DNA of 64,000 bases from Ciceribacter thiooxidans. GTDB taxonomy: Bacteria > Pseudomonadota > Alphaproteobacteria > Rhizobiales > Rhizobiaceae. The notes under the pieces are model-generated. The model was given only the letters and a program-made list of their open reading frames with translations. It was not told the origin of the DNA and did no database searches. This document shows positions 1 through 7,613 of the stretch, in pieces (the stretch's first letter is position 1; every line of letters begins with the position of its first letter). The stretch spans positions 2,614,501 to 2,678,500 of the forward strand of contig NZ_CP059896.1 of assembly GCF_014126615.1 (NCBI RefSeq), read 5' to 3'. The translations under genes and the position numbers were made by a program.

Positions 1-34
1 GGACACGAGGGACGTCAGCAGGAGGAGCATGCGC

Positions 35-1813
35 ATGTACAAGGCGCCGGTAGACGAGATCGCATTCACCCTGAAGCATGTGGCGGGCCTTTCGAAGGCG
101 ATCGACGAGGGGCGTCTCGGAGACCTCAGCGACGATCTGGTGGACGCGATCCTGTCCGAAGCCGGGCGCTTTGCGAGCGACGAGGTGGCGCCGCTTGCCG
201 AGATCGGCGACCGGCAGGGCGCGCGGCTTGTCGACGGCAAGGTCATCGTGCCGGACGGCTGGGCCGACCTCTATCGCCAATGGACCGAAGGCGGCTGGAA
301 CGCGCTCGTCGCCCCGGAAGAATTCGGCGGCCAGGCGCTTCCCCATATGCTCAATGTCGCCGCACTTGAAATGTGGAATTCCGGCTCGATGGCCTTCGCA
401 CTCGGGCCGACGCTCACCATGGGCGCCTCGGAGGCCCTTGCCGCCCACGGCAGCGCGGCGCTGAAGGAGAAATTCCTGCACAAGATGGTGTCGGGCGAAT
501 GGACCGCCTCGATGAACCTCACGGAACCGCATGCCGGGTCCGATCTCGGCGTCATGAAGAGCCGCGCCGAACGCCGCGACGACGGCACCTACCGCATCTT
601 CGGCCAGAAGATCTTCATCACCTGGGGCGAACACGAGGTGACGGACAACATCGTCCATCTGGTGCTGGCCCGCCTGCCCGACGCACCGGCCGGCACCCGC
701 GGCATCTCGCTCTTCCTCGTGCCGAAATTCCTCGTCAACGACGACGGCTCGCTTGGGCCCCGCAACGACCTCCACTGCCATTCGCTGGAGCACAAGCTCG
801 GCATCCACGGCTCGCCGACCTGCACGATGATCTATGGCGACGGCAAGTTCGGCGGTGAGCCGGGCGCGATCGGCTACCTCGTCGGCGAGGAGAACAAGGG
901 GCTCGCCTGCATGTTCACGATGATGAACAATGCGCGCCTCGCCGTCGGCATGCAGGGAGTGGCAATCTGCGAGGCGGCGACCCAGAAGGCGGTCGACTAC
1001 GCAAAGGAACGCACGCAAGGGAAAGCGCCCGGCTGGACCGGCTCCGGCATGTCGCCGATCATCGAGCACCCGGACGTCGCCCGCATGCTCGTCACCATGA
1101 AGGCGCTGACGCAAGGCTCGCGGGCGATCTGCTATTCCTGCGCTCATGCGATCGACATGGCGCATCACACCGAGGGCGCCGACGCCGCCTTCTGGCAGGA
1201 ACGCTCCGCCCTGCTGACGCCGATCGCCAAGAGCTTCGCGACCGATGCCGGCGTCGATGTCGCCTCGCTCGGCATCCAGGTGCATGGCGGCATGGGCTTC
1301 ATCGAGGAGACGGGGGCGGCCCGCTACCTGCGCGACGCCCGCATCGCCCCGATCTACGAAGGCACCAACGGCATCCAGGCGATCGACCTCGTCACCCGCA
1401 AGCTGCCGCTCGCAAACGGAGATCACGTCCGCGGCTTCATCGCCGAGCTGAAGGCGATCGCCGATCAGGTCCGCGCCTCCAACCTCGACGGCCTCGGCGC
1501 GACCGCCGAGCGGCTTTCGGCGAGCCTCGCCGATCTCGAGGAGGCGACTGAATGGATGCTCGCCCGTCTCGCCGAGGGCGATGCCGCGACGGCTCTTTCC
1601 GGCGCCACGCCATACCAGCGGCTGTTCGGCCTTGCCCTCACCGGCTGCTATCTCGCCAAGGGCGGGCTTGCCGACGAAGAGAACGGCCGCGACACCCGCA
1701 TCGCGCTCTGCCGCTTCGCCGCGGAAAACCTGATCGCCGAAACCGCAGCCCTCAAGGACCGCGTCATCAACGGCGCGGCAAGCCTGACGGCGGCGCGGGT
1801 GCTGTTTGCTTGA
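35..1813 (+). CDS. Acyl-CoA dehydrogenase (FadE-like, with C-terminal extension)
   Basis: FAD-dependent flavoenzyme that oxidises acyl-CoA to trans-2-enoyl-CoA, the first step of beta-oxidation. The predicted protein is 592 aa, longer than the usual 380-aa dehydrogenases, as in the subgroup with an extra C-terminal helical domain. Visible motifs are MNLTEPHAGSDLG near residue 160 (FAD/substrate binding) and YEGTNGIQAID near 440, which carries the expected catalytic Glu (about E442). An in-frame ATG lies at 29, but GGAGGAG at 21-27 leaves only 1-2 nt before it and about 8 nt before the ATG at 35, so 35 is preferred. The enoyl-CoA hydratase downstream would take the product. Substrate chain length cannot be read from the sequence. 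Confidence 0.93.
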   Translation: MYKAPVDEIAFTLKHVAGLSKAIDEGRLGDLSDDLVDAILSEAGRFASDEVAPLAEIGDRQGARLVDGKVIVPDGWADLYRQWTEGGWNALVAPEEFGGQALPHMLNVAALEMWNSGSMAFALGPTLTMGASEALAAHGSAALKEKFLHKMVSGEWTASMNLTEPHAGSDLGVMKSRAERRDDGTYRIFGQKIFITWGEHEVTDNIVHLVLARLPDAPAGTRGISLFLVPKFLVNDDGSLGPRNDLHCHSLEHKLGIHGSPTCTMIYGDGKFGGEPGAIGYLVGEENKGLACMFTMMNNARLAVGMQGVAICEAATQKAVDYAKERTQGKAPGWTGSGMSPIIEHPDVARMLVTMKALTQGSRAICYSCAHAIDMAHHTEGADAAFWQERSALLTPIAKSFATDAGVDVASLGIQVHGGMGFIEETGAARYLRDARIAPIYEGTNGIQAIDLVTRKLPLANGDHVRGFIAELKAIADQVRASNLDGLGATAERLSASLADLEEATEWMLARLAEGDAATALSGATPYQRLFGLALTGCYLAKGGLADEENGRDTRIALCRFAAENLIAETAALKDRVINGAASLTAARVLFA

Positions 1814-1820
1814 GGTTACA

Positions 1821-1953
1821 CCTCCCCCTCGAGGGGGAGGTCGCCGCGTGAGCGGCGGGTGGGGGTGACACTCCTCCCACAAGGTTGCAGGTAAATGTCT
1901 TTGATCACCCCACCCCGGAGCTTCGCTCCGACCCTCCCCCTCAAGGGGAGGGT
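1821..1953. repeat. RIME/REP-like intergenic mosaic element, copy 1
   Basis: Two blocks of palindromes fill the gap between the dehydrogenase and hydratase genes. The left block is a CTCCCCC/GGGGGAG hairpin followed by GCCGCGTGAGCGGC. The right block is GGAGCTTCGCTCC followed by CCCTCCCC/GGGGAGGG. The same two-block element occurs in the opposite orientation at 44999-45190, with the same order of motifs and a spacer of different length. This is the layout expected of the intergenic mosaic elements scattered through rhizobial genomes. Such hairpins may also work as mRNA processing or termination sites, but no U-tract is present. Confidence 0.8.
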
Positions 1954-1979
1954 AGCGCCGCCACTCTAGGAAAACCCAG

Positions 1980-2738
1980 ATGACCGACCACATTCTGATC
2001 GAGCGACCCGAAGCCCATCCCGGCGTGCTGGTGATCCGGTTCAACCGGCCGGAGAAGAAGAACGCCATTACCCAGGCGATGTACCAGAAGATGACCGACG
2101 GCCTGCTCACGGCCGAGGACGATCCGGCGATCCGCTGCGTCGCCTTTCTCGGCACCGAGGGCTGCTTCTCCGCCGGAAACGACATGGCAGACTTTCTCGC
2201 TTTCGCCATGGCCGGTGCGGTCGGCGAACCGGCCGCCTTCGGTTTCCTCAAGGCGCTCTGGAGCGTGTCGAAGCCCGTCGTCTCGGGCGTCGACGGGCTG
2301 GCGATCGGCATCGGCACGACGATCCAGATGCATTGCGACATGACGATCGCCTCCGACCGCAGCCTGTTTAGGACGCCGTTCGTGGACCTCGCACTCGTGC
2401 CGGAAGCGGGATCGAGCCTGCTCGCCCCGCGGATGATGGGCCACCAGCGGGCTTTCGCGATGCTCGCCGCGAGCGAGGGCTTTTCGGCGGAAGAGGCACG
2501 CGCTGCCGGACTGATCTGGAAGGTCGTCGCGCCCGAGGCCGTCGAGGCGGAAACGCTGAAACTCGCGGCCTCGATCGCAGCAAAGCCGCCGGAGGCGATG
2601 CGGATCGCCCGCGATCTCATCCGCGGCGACCGCGGCGAACTTCTCGTGCGCATGGAGGAAGAACTCGCCTTCTTCGTCGAGCGGCTGAAGAGCGCCGAAG
2701 CCCGCGCCGCCTTCGAGGCCTTCCTGAAGGCACGCTGA
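1980..2738 (+). CDS. Enoyl-CoA hydratase/isomerase family protein
   Basis: Crotonase-fold protein, 252 aa, expected to hydrate trans-2-enoyl-CoA, the product of the dehydrogenase upstream. CFSAGNDMADF near residue 62 is the oxyanion-hole segment. The segment around DLALVPEAGSS, near residue 140, holds the Glu expected in hydratases. The ATG at 1980 has only a weak ribosome site. The last codons (ARAAFEAFLKAR) are duplicated about 1.1 kb downstream at 3796-3836, beyond the phosphotransferase gene. The family also includes isomerases, so the exact reaction is not fixed. Confidence 0.9.
   Translation: MTDHILIERPEAHPGVLVIRFNRPEKKNAITQAMYQKMTDGLLTAEDDPAIRCVAFLGTEGCFSAGNDMADFLAFAMAGAVGEPAAFGFLKALWSVSKPVVSGVDGLAIGIGTTIQMHCDMTIASDRSLFRTPFVDLALVPEAGSSLLAPRMMGHQRAFAMLAASEGFSAEEARAAGLIWKVVAPEAVEAETLKLAASIAAKPPEAMRIARDLIRGDRGELLVRMEEELAFFVERLKSAEARAAFEAFLKAR
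2703..2731 (+). repeat. 29-bp direct repeat, copy in the hydratase gene
   Basis: The 29 bases at the 3' end of the enoyl-CoA hydratase gene are repeated without mismatch at 3796-3824. The two copies bracket the phosphotransferase gene. See the finding on this segment. Confidence 0.9.
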
Positions 2739-2775
2739 CCGGAGGGGAGCTCGCCGACGGACGCTTGCCGGGCTT

Positions 2776-3693
2776 TCAGCCGCCGGCCGTCCGATGCTCG
2801 CGAACGACTGCCTCGATGACCGCGGCGGGCGAAAACTCATGCGGGTGCGTCGGCGCGCCCGATGCCAGGACGAGGGCGGCCTTCCACAGTGCCCAGGCGC
2901 GGGCACGGGCCCATGAGGCCTCGTCGACCATCATCGCTTCACGAAACGTGCGCCTGCTCTCTCCCTCGAAGAACAGCCAGGCGATTACGAGATCGCAGGC
3001 CGGGTCGCCGACCGCCGCCGAGCCGAAATCGATGACAGCGGAGAGGCGCCCGTCCCCTACCAGCAGGTTGCCCACTGCGATATCGCCGTGCAGCCAGCAG
3101 GGGCGCCCCGAAAAGCGGACCTGCTCCGCCGCGTCGAGGATCGACAACGCCCCGGCGAGGTCAATTCTTCCCGCCACCTGTGCCAGCGACCGGCGCGCCT
3201 CTTCGCCATAGACTTCGATCACGTCGCCCCCACGAGAGAAGTTGTGCTCACCCGGCGGTGGTCCACCGGAGGCATCAAGCCCGTGCAGCGCCTTCAGGAA
3301 GCCGGCGAGGTCGGTTGCGAAGCTGACGAGATCCGGCACGGTTTCGCGCCGAACGGGCTCATCGTCGATCCACTCGTAGATGGTCCACTGCCAGGGATAA
3401 CCGTGTTCCGGCGCGCCGAGCGCGACCGGTGCCGGAACGCGCACCGGCAATTGCGGCGCCAGAACGGGCAGCCAGCGATACTCCTTGGCCGGCTGACCGG
3501 CATACCCCTCGGCACTTGGCAGGCGCACTTTCAGATCGTCACCGAGCCGGAAGGTCCAGTTGTCCCAACCATCCTCGGCGATCCCGCGTGGCTCCAGCCC
3601 TGCAAAGGCCGGGAACTGGCTTGCGATCAGCCGCCTGACCACATCGGCATCGACGGCGAATTTGCCCGCCTTCAGCTTGTCGACCCGCCTCAT
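2776..3693 (-). CDS. Aminoglycoside phosphotransferase (APH)-family protein
   Basis: Predicted 305-aa small-molecule kinase of the APH/choline-kinase fold. CWLHGDIAVGNLLV near residue 203 is the Brenner-type catalytic loop (HGD). AVIDFGSAAVGDPACDL near 221 carries the metal-binding Asp. The frame stays open upstream to 3933, but the first residues that look like the family begin at the ATG at 3693 (MRRVDKLKAG), so that start is used; its ribosome site is weak. The gene is convergent with the hydratase and lies between two copies of the hydratase 3' end, which suggests it was inserted there. The substrate is unknown. Members of this family phosphorylate drugs, sugars or homoserine, so antibiotic resistance must not be assumed. 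Confidence 0.85.
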   Translation of the reverse strand: MRRVDKLKAGKFAVDADVVRRLIASQFPAFAGLEPRGIAEDGWDNWTFRLGDDLKVRLPSAEGYAGQPAKEYRWLPVLAPQLPVRVPAPVALGAPEHGYPWQWTIYEWIDDEPVRRETVPDLVSFATDLAGFLKALHGLDASGGPPPGEHNFSRGGDVIEVYGEEARRSLAQVAGRIDLAGALSILDAAEQVRFSGRPCWLHGDIAVGNLLVGDGRLSAVIDFGSAAVGDPACDLVIAWLFFEGESRRTFREAMMVDEASWARARAWALWKAALVLASGAPTHPHEFSPAAVIEAVVREHRTAGG

Positions 3694-3795
3694 GAAACGT
3701 CTCTCGGTCCTGTGTGGGTACTTCGCCGGCACGAGACGGGCGAGCCCGCCTCTCGGCGTTCCGTGAACACATCTCCGGCAATCGTAGAACAAAGG

Positions 3796-3836
3796 CGCGC
3801 CGCCTTCGAGGCCTTCCTGAAGGCGAAAGGCTGAGG
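3796..3836 (+). pseudogene. Orphan duplicate of an enoyl-CoA hydratase 3' end
   Basis: The + strand here encodes ...RAAFEAFLKAKG followed by a stop, the end of an enoyl-CoA hydratase gene with no gene body upstream. The first 29 bases (3796-3824) match 2703-2731 exactly. The sequence then differs, ending in KAKG-stop rather than KAR-stop, so this is a slightly different allele of the same tail. It lies between the phosphotransferase start and the chemoreceptor gene, consistent with an original hydratase end pushed away by an insertion. Confidence 0.8.
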
Positions 3837-4039
3837 ACGACGGGCCCGGCGGACCATCGGCAGGGATTAACGGCCCATTAAAGGCCCCTCGAATATAAGG
3901 GGTATCGCGGTCTGTGGACCGCAGTCGCGCCATGATGGCTTTTTTCGTCTTTCCCTATGCGGATGGGCAAGCCTCAGCGGCCACGGAGAATATCCCACAG
4001 CGCATGGAAGGGCTTGCCGTTTGAAAGAGGTATGCCCCT

Positions 4040-6133
4040 GTGAGCAAGCGCTCGAACCTGATGACCAAGATCCTGGTGGTCGCCTCCCTCGTGGTCGTCG
4101 CCGCCCTGTCCGGTTTCTCCTTCTATATCGACAGCCTTCAGCGCGACGCCACCGGTGCCGCTGTCAAGAGCGAGATCGGCTCCTCGGGTCTGCAGGCCTC
4201 GCAGAGTATTTCCAACTGGCTCAGCGCCCGCGTCATGCTGACGGAACTCGCCGGCAATGCTGCCGCCAAGGCGCCGGACGCCGCCGCCATCGCCGCCGCC
4301 TTCGACAATCCGGTGCTGATCCGCGAGTTCATGTCGACCTATGTCGGCGACGAACAGGGCGTCTTCACCAGCGTTCCTGACCAGCCGCTGCCGGCGGACT
4401 ACGACCCGCGCAAGCGTCCGTGGTACCAGGACGCCGTCAAGGCGGACAGGATGGTGCTCACCGATCCCTACAACGATGCCTCGACCGGCAACCTCATCAT
4501 CAGCGCCGCCGTTCCGGTGAAGAAGGACGGCAAGCTCTATGGTGTCGCCGCCTCCGACTTCTCGCTGAAGTCCCTCGTCGACATGGTCAACTCTGTCGAC
4601 ATGGGCGGCAAGGGTTCGGCTTTCCTCGTCAAGCAGGACGGCACGATCCTCGTCCATCGCGACGCCGACCTCGTCACCAAGACGCTGAAGGATGCCTTCC
4701 CGACCGACACCCCGACGGTCGGAGCGGAGATCACCGAGACCACCTTCGCCGACGCCAACGTTCTCGTCAGCTTCCTGCCGATCAAGGGCCTGCCGCGTGA
4801 CGACTGGTATCTCGGCGTCCAGATCGACCGTGACCTCGCCTTTGCCGGCATCAGCAAATTCCGCACCGCCGCCGCTGTTGCAACGCTGATCGGCGTCGTC
4901 GCGATGATCGGCGTCCTCGCAGCGCTGCTCTCCAAGCTCGTCGTGCGTCCGGTCGTCGACATGACCGGCGTCATGGGCCGGCTCGCGAGCGGCGACGTCT
5001 CGACCGAGATTCCCGGCACCGACCGCCGCGACGAGATCGGCCAAATGGCCGCGGCCGTCGCCGTCTTCCGCGACAACGCGATCGAACGCAGCCGTCTTAC
5101 CGAGGAAGCGGACAGGAACCGCACCCTGAGCGAGGAAGAACGCCGCGAGCGCGAAGCGACGAAGGCGCGCGAAGCCGAGCAGGTCTCCTTTGCCGTGCTC
5201 TCGCTCGCCGAAGGCCTCGACCATCTCGCCAACGGCGACCTCGTCCATCGCATCGACACGCCCTTTGCCGGCGACCTCGACCGCCTGCGGGTCGACTTCA
5301 ACGCCTCCGTCGGGAAGCTGCACGACGCTCTCGCCACGGTCGGCCTGAACGCACGGGCAATCGACAGCGGCGCAAATGAGATCCGTATAGCGGCCGACAA
5401 TCTGGCTCGGCGCACGGAGCAACAGGCTGCCTCCGTCGAAGAAACCGCCGCGGCGCTCGAGGAGATCACGACGACCGTTAAGGACAGCGCCCATCGGGCG
5501 GAAGAGGTCGGCCAGCTCGTCGGCCGCGCCCGCAACGGCGCCGAGAAATCCGGCGAGATCGTCCAGCGGGCCGTCGAAGCCATGCACGGCATCGAGAAGT
5601 CCGCCGGCGAGATTTCCAACATCATCGGCGTCATCGACGAGATCGCCTTCCAGACCAACCTGCTGGCGCTCAACGCCGGCGTCGAGGCTGCGCGCGCGGG
5701 TGATGCCGGCAAGGGCTTCGCCGTCGTCGCGCAGGAAGTCCGCGAACTCGCCCAGCGCTCGGCCAATGCCGCCAAGGAGATCAAGCAGCTGATCGGCGCT
5801 TCGGGGCAACAGGTCCAGTCGGGCGTCGAACTGGTCAACCAGACCGGTCAGGCGCTCGAAGTGATCGTCCGCGACGTACAGGAGATCAACCGGCATGTGA
5901 GCGCCATCGTCACGGCGACACGCGAGCAGTCGACCGGCCTCCAGGAGATCAACACCGCCGTCAACACCATGGACCAGGGCACACAGCAGAACGCCGCCAT
6001 GGTCGAGGAACAGACCGCGGCAAGCCATGGCCTCGCCACGGAAGCGGCGGCCCTGACGACACTGCTCGCCCAGTTCAGGATCGAGAACACGGCCGCCCAG
6101 CCTCACCGTGCGGGCTCTCGCCGCGCCGCCTGA
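4040..6133 (+). CDS. Methyl-accepting chemotaxis protein, dCache sensor (McpU-like)
   Basis: Predicted 697-aa transmembrane chemoreceptor. A membrane helix at about 8-30 is followed by a periplasmic dCache_1 domain to about 275, with the RPWYQDAV and [11 protein letters not shown] segments that bind amine or amino-acid ligands in this family. A second helix lies at about 277-300, then HAMP and the signalling domain with the hairpin tip [19 protein letters not shown]. The GTG start at 4040 is preceded by AAAGAGG (4024-4030) at 9 nt and is preferred to the ATG at 4061. No CheR-docking pentapeptide ends the protein (it ends in SRRAA). It resembles the S. meliloti amino-acid sensor McpU, but the ligand is inferred. 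Confidence 0.92.
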   Translation: MSKRSNLMTKILVVASLVVVAALSGFSFYIDSLQRDATGAAVKSEIGSSGLQASQSISNWLSARVMLTELAGNAAAKAPDAAAIAAAFDNPVLIREFMSTYVGDEQGVFTSVPDQPLPADYDPRKRPWYQDAVKADRMVLTDPYNDASTGNLIISAAVPVKKDGKLYGVAASDFSLKSLVDMVNSVDMGGKGSAFLVKQDGTILVHRDADLVTKTLKDAFPTDTPTVGAEITETTFADANVLVSFLPIKGLPRDDWYLGVQIDRDLAFAGISKFRTAAAVATLIGVVAMIGVLAALLSKLVVRPVVDMTGVMGRLASGDVSTEIPGTDRRDEIGQMAAAVAVFRDNAIERSRLTEEADRNRTLSEEERREREATKAREAEQVSFAVLSLAEGLDHLANGDLVHRIDTPFAGDLDRLRVDFNASVGKLHDALATVGLNARAIDSGANEIRIAADNLARRTEQQAASVEETAAALEEITTTVKDSAHRAEEVGQLVGRARNGAEKSGEIVQRAVEAMHGIEKSAGEISNIIGVIDEIAFQTNLLALNAGVEAARAGDAGKGFAVVAQEVRELAQRSANAAKEIKQLIGASGQQVQSGVELVNQTGQALEVIVRDVQEINRHVSAIVTATREQSTGLQEINTAVNTMDQGTQQNAAMVEEQTAASHGLATEAAALTTLLAQFRIENTAAQPHRAGSRRAA

Positions 6134-6166
6134 CGACACCCGTTCGATCCGGCAGGCAATCGCATG

Positions 6167-6200
6167 ACGGCACCGGTTCACCGCCGGTGCCGTTTGCTTG
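6167..6200 (+). terminator. Rho-independent terminator after the dCache receptor gene
   Basis: The 10-bp stem ACGGCACCGG (6167-6176) / CCGGTGCCGT (6184-6193) has a 7-nt loop and is followed by a short T-containing stretch (TTGCTTG). It lies 33 nt after the stop codon. Confidence 0.7.
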
Positions 6201-6291
6201 CCGGCAGTCGGCAAGACCACATTCTCGCCTCTTCGCGCTTCTTTAATTCCTGACGGCTAAAAGAACGAGCATCACAGCTGGAGGATAACCG

Positions 6292-6597
6292 ATGCGCGCG
6301 ATGATCCTGTGCCTGGCTCTTGTCCTGACGGCGGGAACCGCCGTTTCGGGGCCCTTTGCAACCGAGGACGGCCTGCTTCACATGGTGCAGGACGAAGGTT
6401 CGGCAACAATCAACAGCGAGTCCCGCAGGCCGGCGCCTCCTCCGGGAATGCGGCCGCAGCGCTTCTACTGCGTGATCGATCCACCGGCGAGCGCCGAGAC
6501 CGACGACAAGTGGTCCTGCCCCGCAAGACCGGGCCGCGTCGGCGGCCGCTGCCGCTGCGCAGGCATGGTCGGAAGCGGCACGCTCTACGCTTACTAA
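6292..6597 (+). CDS. Small secreted protein with four Cys (hypothetical)
   Basis: Predicted 101 aa. Residues 1-19 form a Sec-type signal peptide ending in a plausible AVS-G cleavage site. The mature part has a Pro-rich stretch (RRPAPPPGMRPQ) and four cysteines (FYCV, KWSC, RCRC), suggesting up to two periplasmic disulfides. An SD-like GGAGG lies about 7 nt before the ATG. No family was recognised. The next block downstream is the inserted permease segment, so this may be the original neighbour of the RNA methyltransferase gene. Confidence 0.65.
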   Translation: MRAMILCLALVLTAGTAVSGPFATEDGLLHMVQDEGSATINSESRRPAPPPGMRPQRFYCVIDPPASAETDDKWSCPARPGRVGGRCRCAGMVGSGTLYAY

Positions 6598-6604
6598 GCC
6601 CGGA

Positions 6605-6663
6605 TCAGTGCCAGACGAGGTCGCGAAGACCTCGACATGCTGCGTCCAGAGGAACTGGTCGAC
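6605..6663 (-). pseudogene. Orphan duplicate of the TrmA/RlmD-type gene 3' end
   Basis: Read on the minus strand this encodes PVDQFLWTQHVEVFAT and then loses frame. It is a degraded copy of the last codons of the methyltransferase gene that ends at 7614 (PIDQFLWTPHVEVVATL...). The nucleotide match runs for about 58 bases with a handful of substitutions and one deleted base. No methyltransferase body is attached, and the permease gene lies between the two copies. See the finding on the permease insertion. Confidence 0.85.
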
Positions 6664-6749
6664 CGGTGACGGCGCCTAAGCCGGCCAGGTCCGACACGGT
6701 TCCGTCTGGTTGCCTGGCGGCACAGCCTTCTGTCCATCACGAAATATCT

Positions 6750-7574
6750 ATGCATATATCTCGGGTCATGAGTGACGCCGCCAACACATCGATCGTCCGA
6801 AACCGTCCGGCCGCTTTTGGCGCGGGAGCCATCATCGGCACCCTCGGAGGCTTGATCGGCCTTGGAGGCGCGGAGTTTCGCCTGCCGCTGCTGATTGGTG
6901 TGTTCAACTTCGCGGCTCTGGAAGCGGTTATTCTCAATAAGGCGATGAGCCTTGTGGTGGTCGCAACCGCCCTGCCATTCCGTGCGGGAACCGTGTCCTT
7001 CGGCACGATTGCCGACAACTGGACGATCGGCGTCAACCTGCTTGCCGGCAGCCTTCTCGGTGCGTGGTTCGGTGCTGGCTGGGCGATGCGCCTGAAATCC
7101 GAGACACTGCACAGGGTCATTGCGGGCATGCTCGTTGCAATCGCCGTCGTGCTGGTTCTCGGGCATGACGCAACGGCCGGGCATGCCGTATTGACGGGAC
7201 TGGCGCAACTCGTCGCCGGCGTCGTGGCGGGCTTCGTCATCGGCATTGTTGCGGCGCTGCTCGGCGTGGCGGGAGGCGAGTTGCTGATCCCGAGCCTGAT
7301 CTTGTTGTTTGGTGCCGATATCAAACTCGCGGGAAGCCTGTCCCTCGCGGTCAGTCTTCCGACAATGCTCGTCGGCTTCATGCGTTACAGCCGCGATCAG
7401 AGCTTTTCCGTATTGGGCCGCAACAAGGCTTTTCTTTTCGTCATGGCGGCAGGGTCGATCATCGGTACCTTCGTCGGCGGCCTGCTGCTGGGTATCGTTC
7501 CGAACGGCGTGCTCCTGCCGACGCTGGCCGTGATCCTGCTGATCTCGGCCGTGAAAGTCTGGCGGCATTCCTGA
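6750..7574 (+). CDS. TSUP (TauE/SafE/YfcA) family membrane permease
   Basis: Predicted 274-aa inner-membrane protein with about eight hydrophobic segments. The two halves carry the repeated glycine-rich signatures typical of the family: GTLGGLIGLGGAEFRLPLL near residue 30 and AALLGVAGGELLIPSLIL near 168. Members export or import sulfonates, sulfite or other anions. The frame stays open upstream into the small secreted gene, but homology starts only after the ATG at 6750; the ATG at 6768 is an alternative and neither has a strong ribosome site. The gene looks somewhat less GC-rich than its neighbours. It lies convergent with the RNA methyltransferase gene, between two copies of that gene's end, which suggests acquisition. 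Confidence 0.85.
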   Translation: MHISRVMSDAANTSIVRNRPAAFGAGAIIGTLGGLIGLGGAEFRLPLLIGVFNFAALEAVILNKAMSLVVVATALPFRAGTVSFGTIADNWTIGVNLLAGSLLGAWFGAGWAMRLKSETLHRVIAGMLVAIAVVLVLGHDATAGHAVLTGLAQLVAGVVAGFVIGIVAALLGVAGGELLIPSLILLFGADIKLAGSLSLAVSLPTMLVGFMRYSRDQSFSVLGRNKAFLFVMAAGSIIGTFVGGLLLGIVPNGVLLPTLAVILLISAVKVWRHS

Positions 7575-7579
7575 CGCAG

Positions 7580-7598
7580 ACGAGTCCTCGAGACTCGT
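7580..7598. terminator. Short hairpin between convergent stop codons
   Basis: ACGAGTC / GACTCGT form a perfect 7-bp stem around a 5-nt loop, between the permease stop and the methyltransferase stop. There is no U-tract, so termination is only possible. It may equally mark the edge of the inserted segment. Confidence 0.4.
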
Positions 7599-7613
7599 AT
7601 GTCCGCGCTGCCG

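Noticed and set aside
2776-3693. The APH-family gene as an antibiotic-resistance determinant
   Set aside because: The kinase motifs are real, but the family is broad and nothing here points to a drug substrate.
3974-6220. A 748-aa open frame on the minus strand opposite the dCache receptor gene
   Set aside because: It is Asp/Arg/Gly/Leu-rich, has no family features, and lies exactly opposite a certain gene. High-GC genomes produce such frames. Similar frames opposite the other two receptors (minus-strand 10880-12724 and 39432-41261) are rejected for the same reason.
6309-6749. N-terminal extension of the TSUP permease frame
   Set aside because: It overlaps the small secreted gene in another frame and the orphan methyltransferase tail, has no homology to the family, and lacks a ribosome site.
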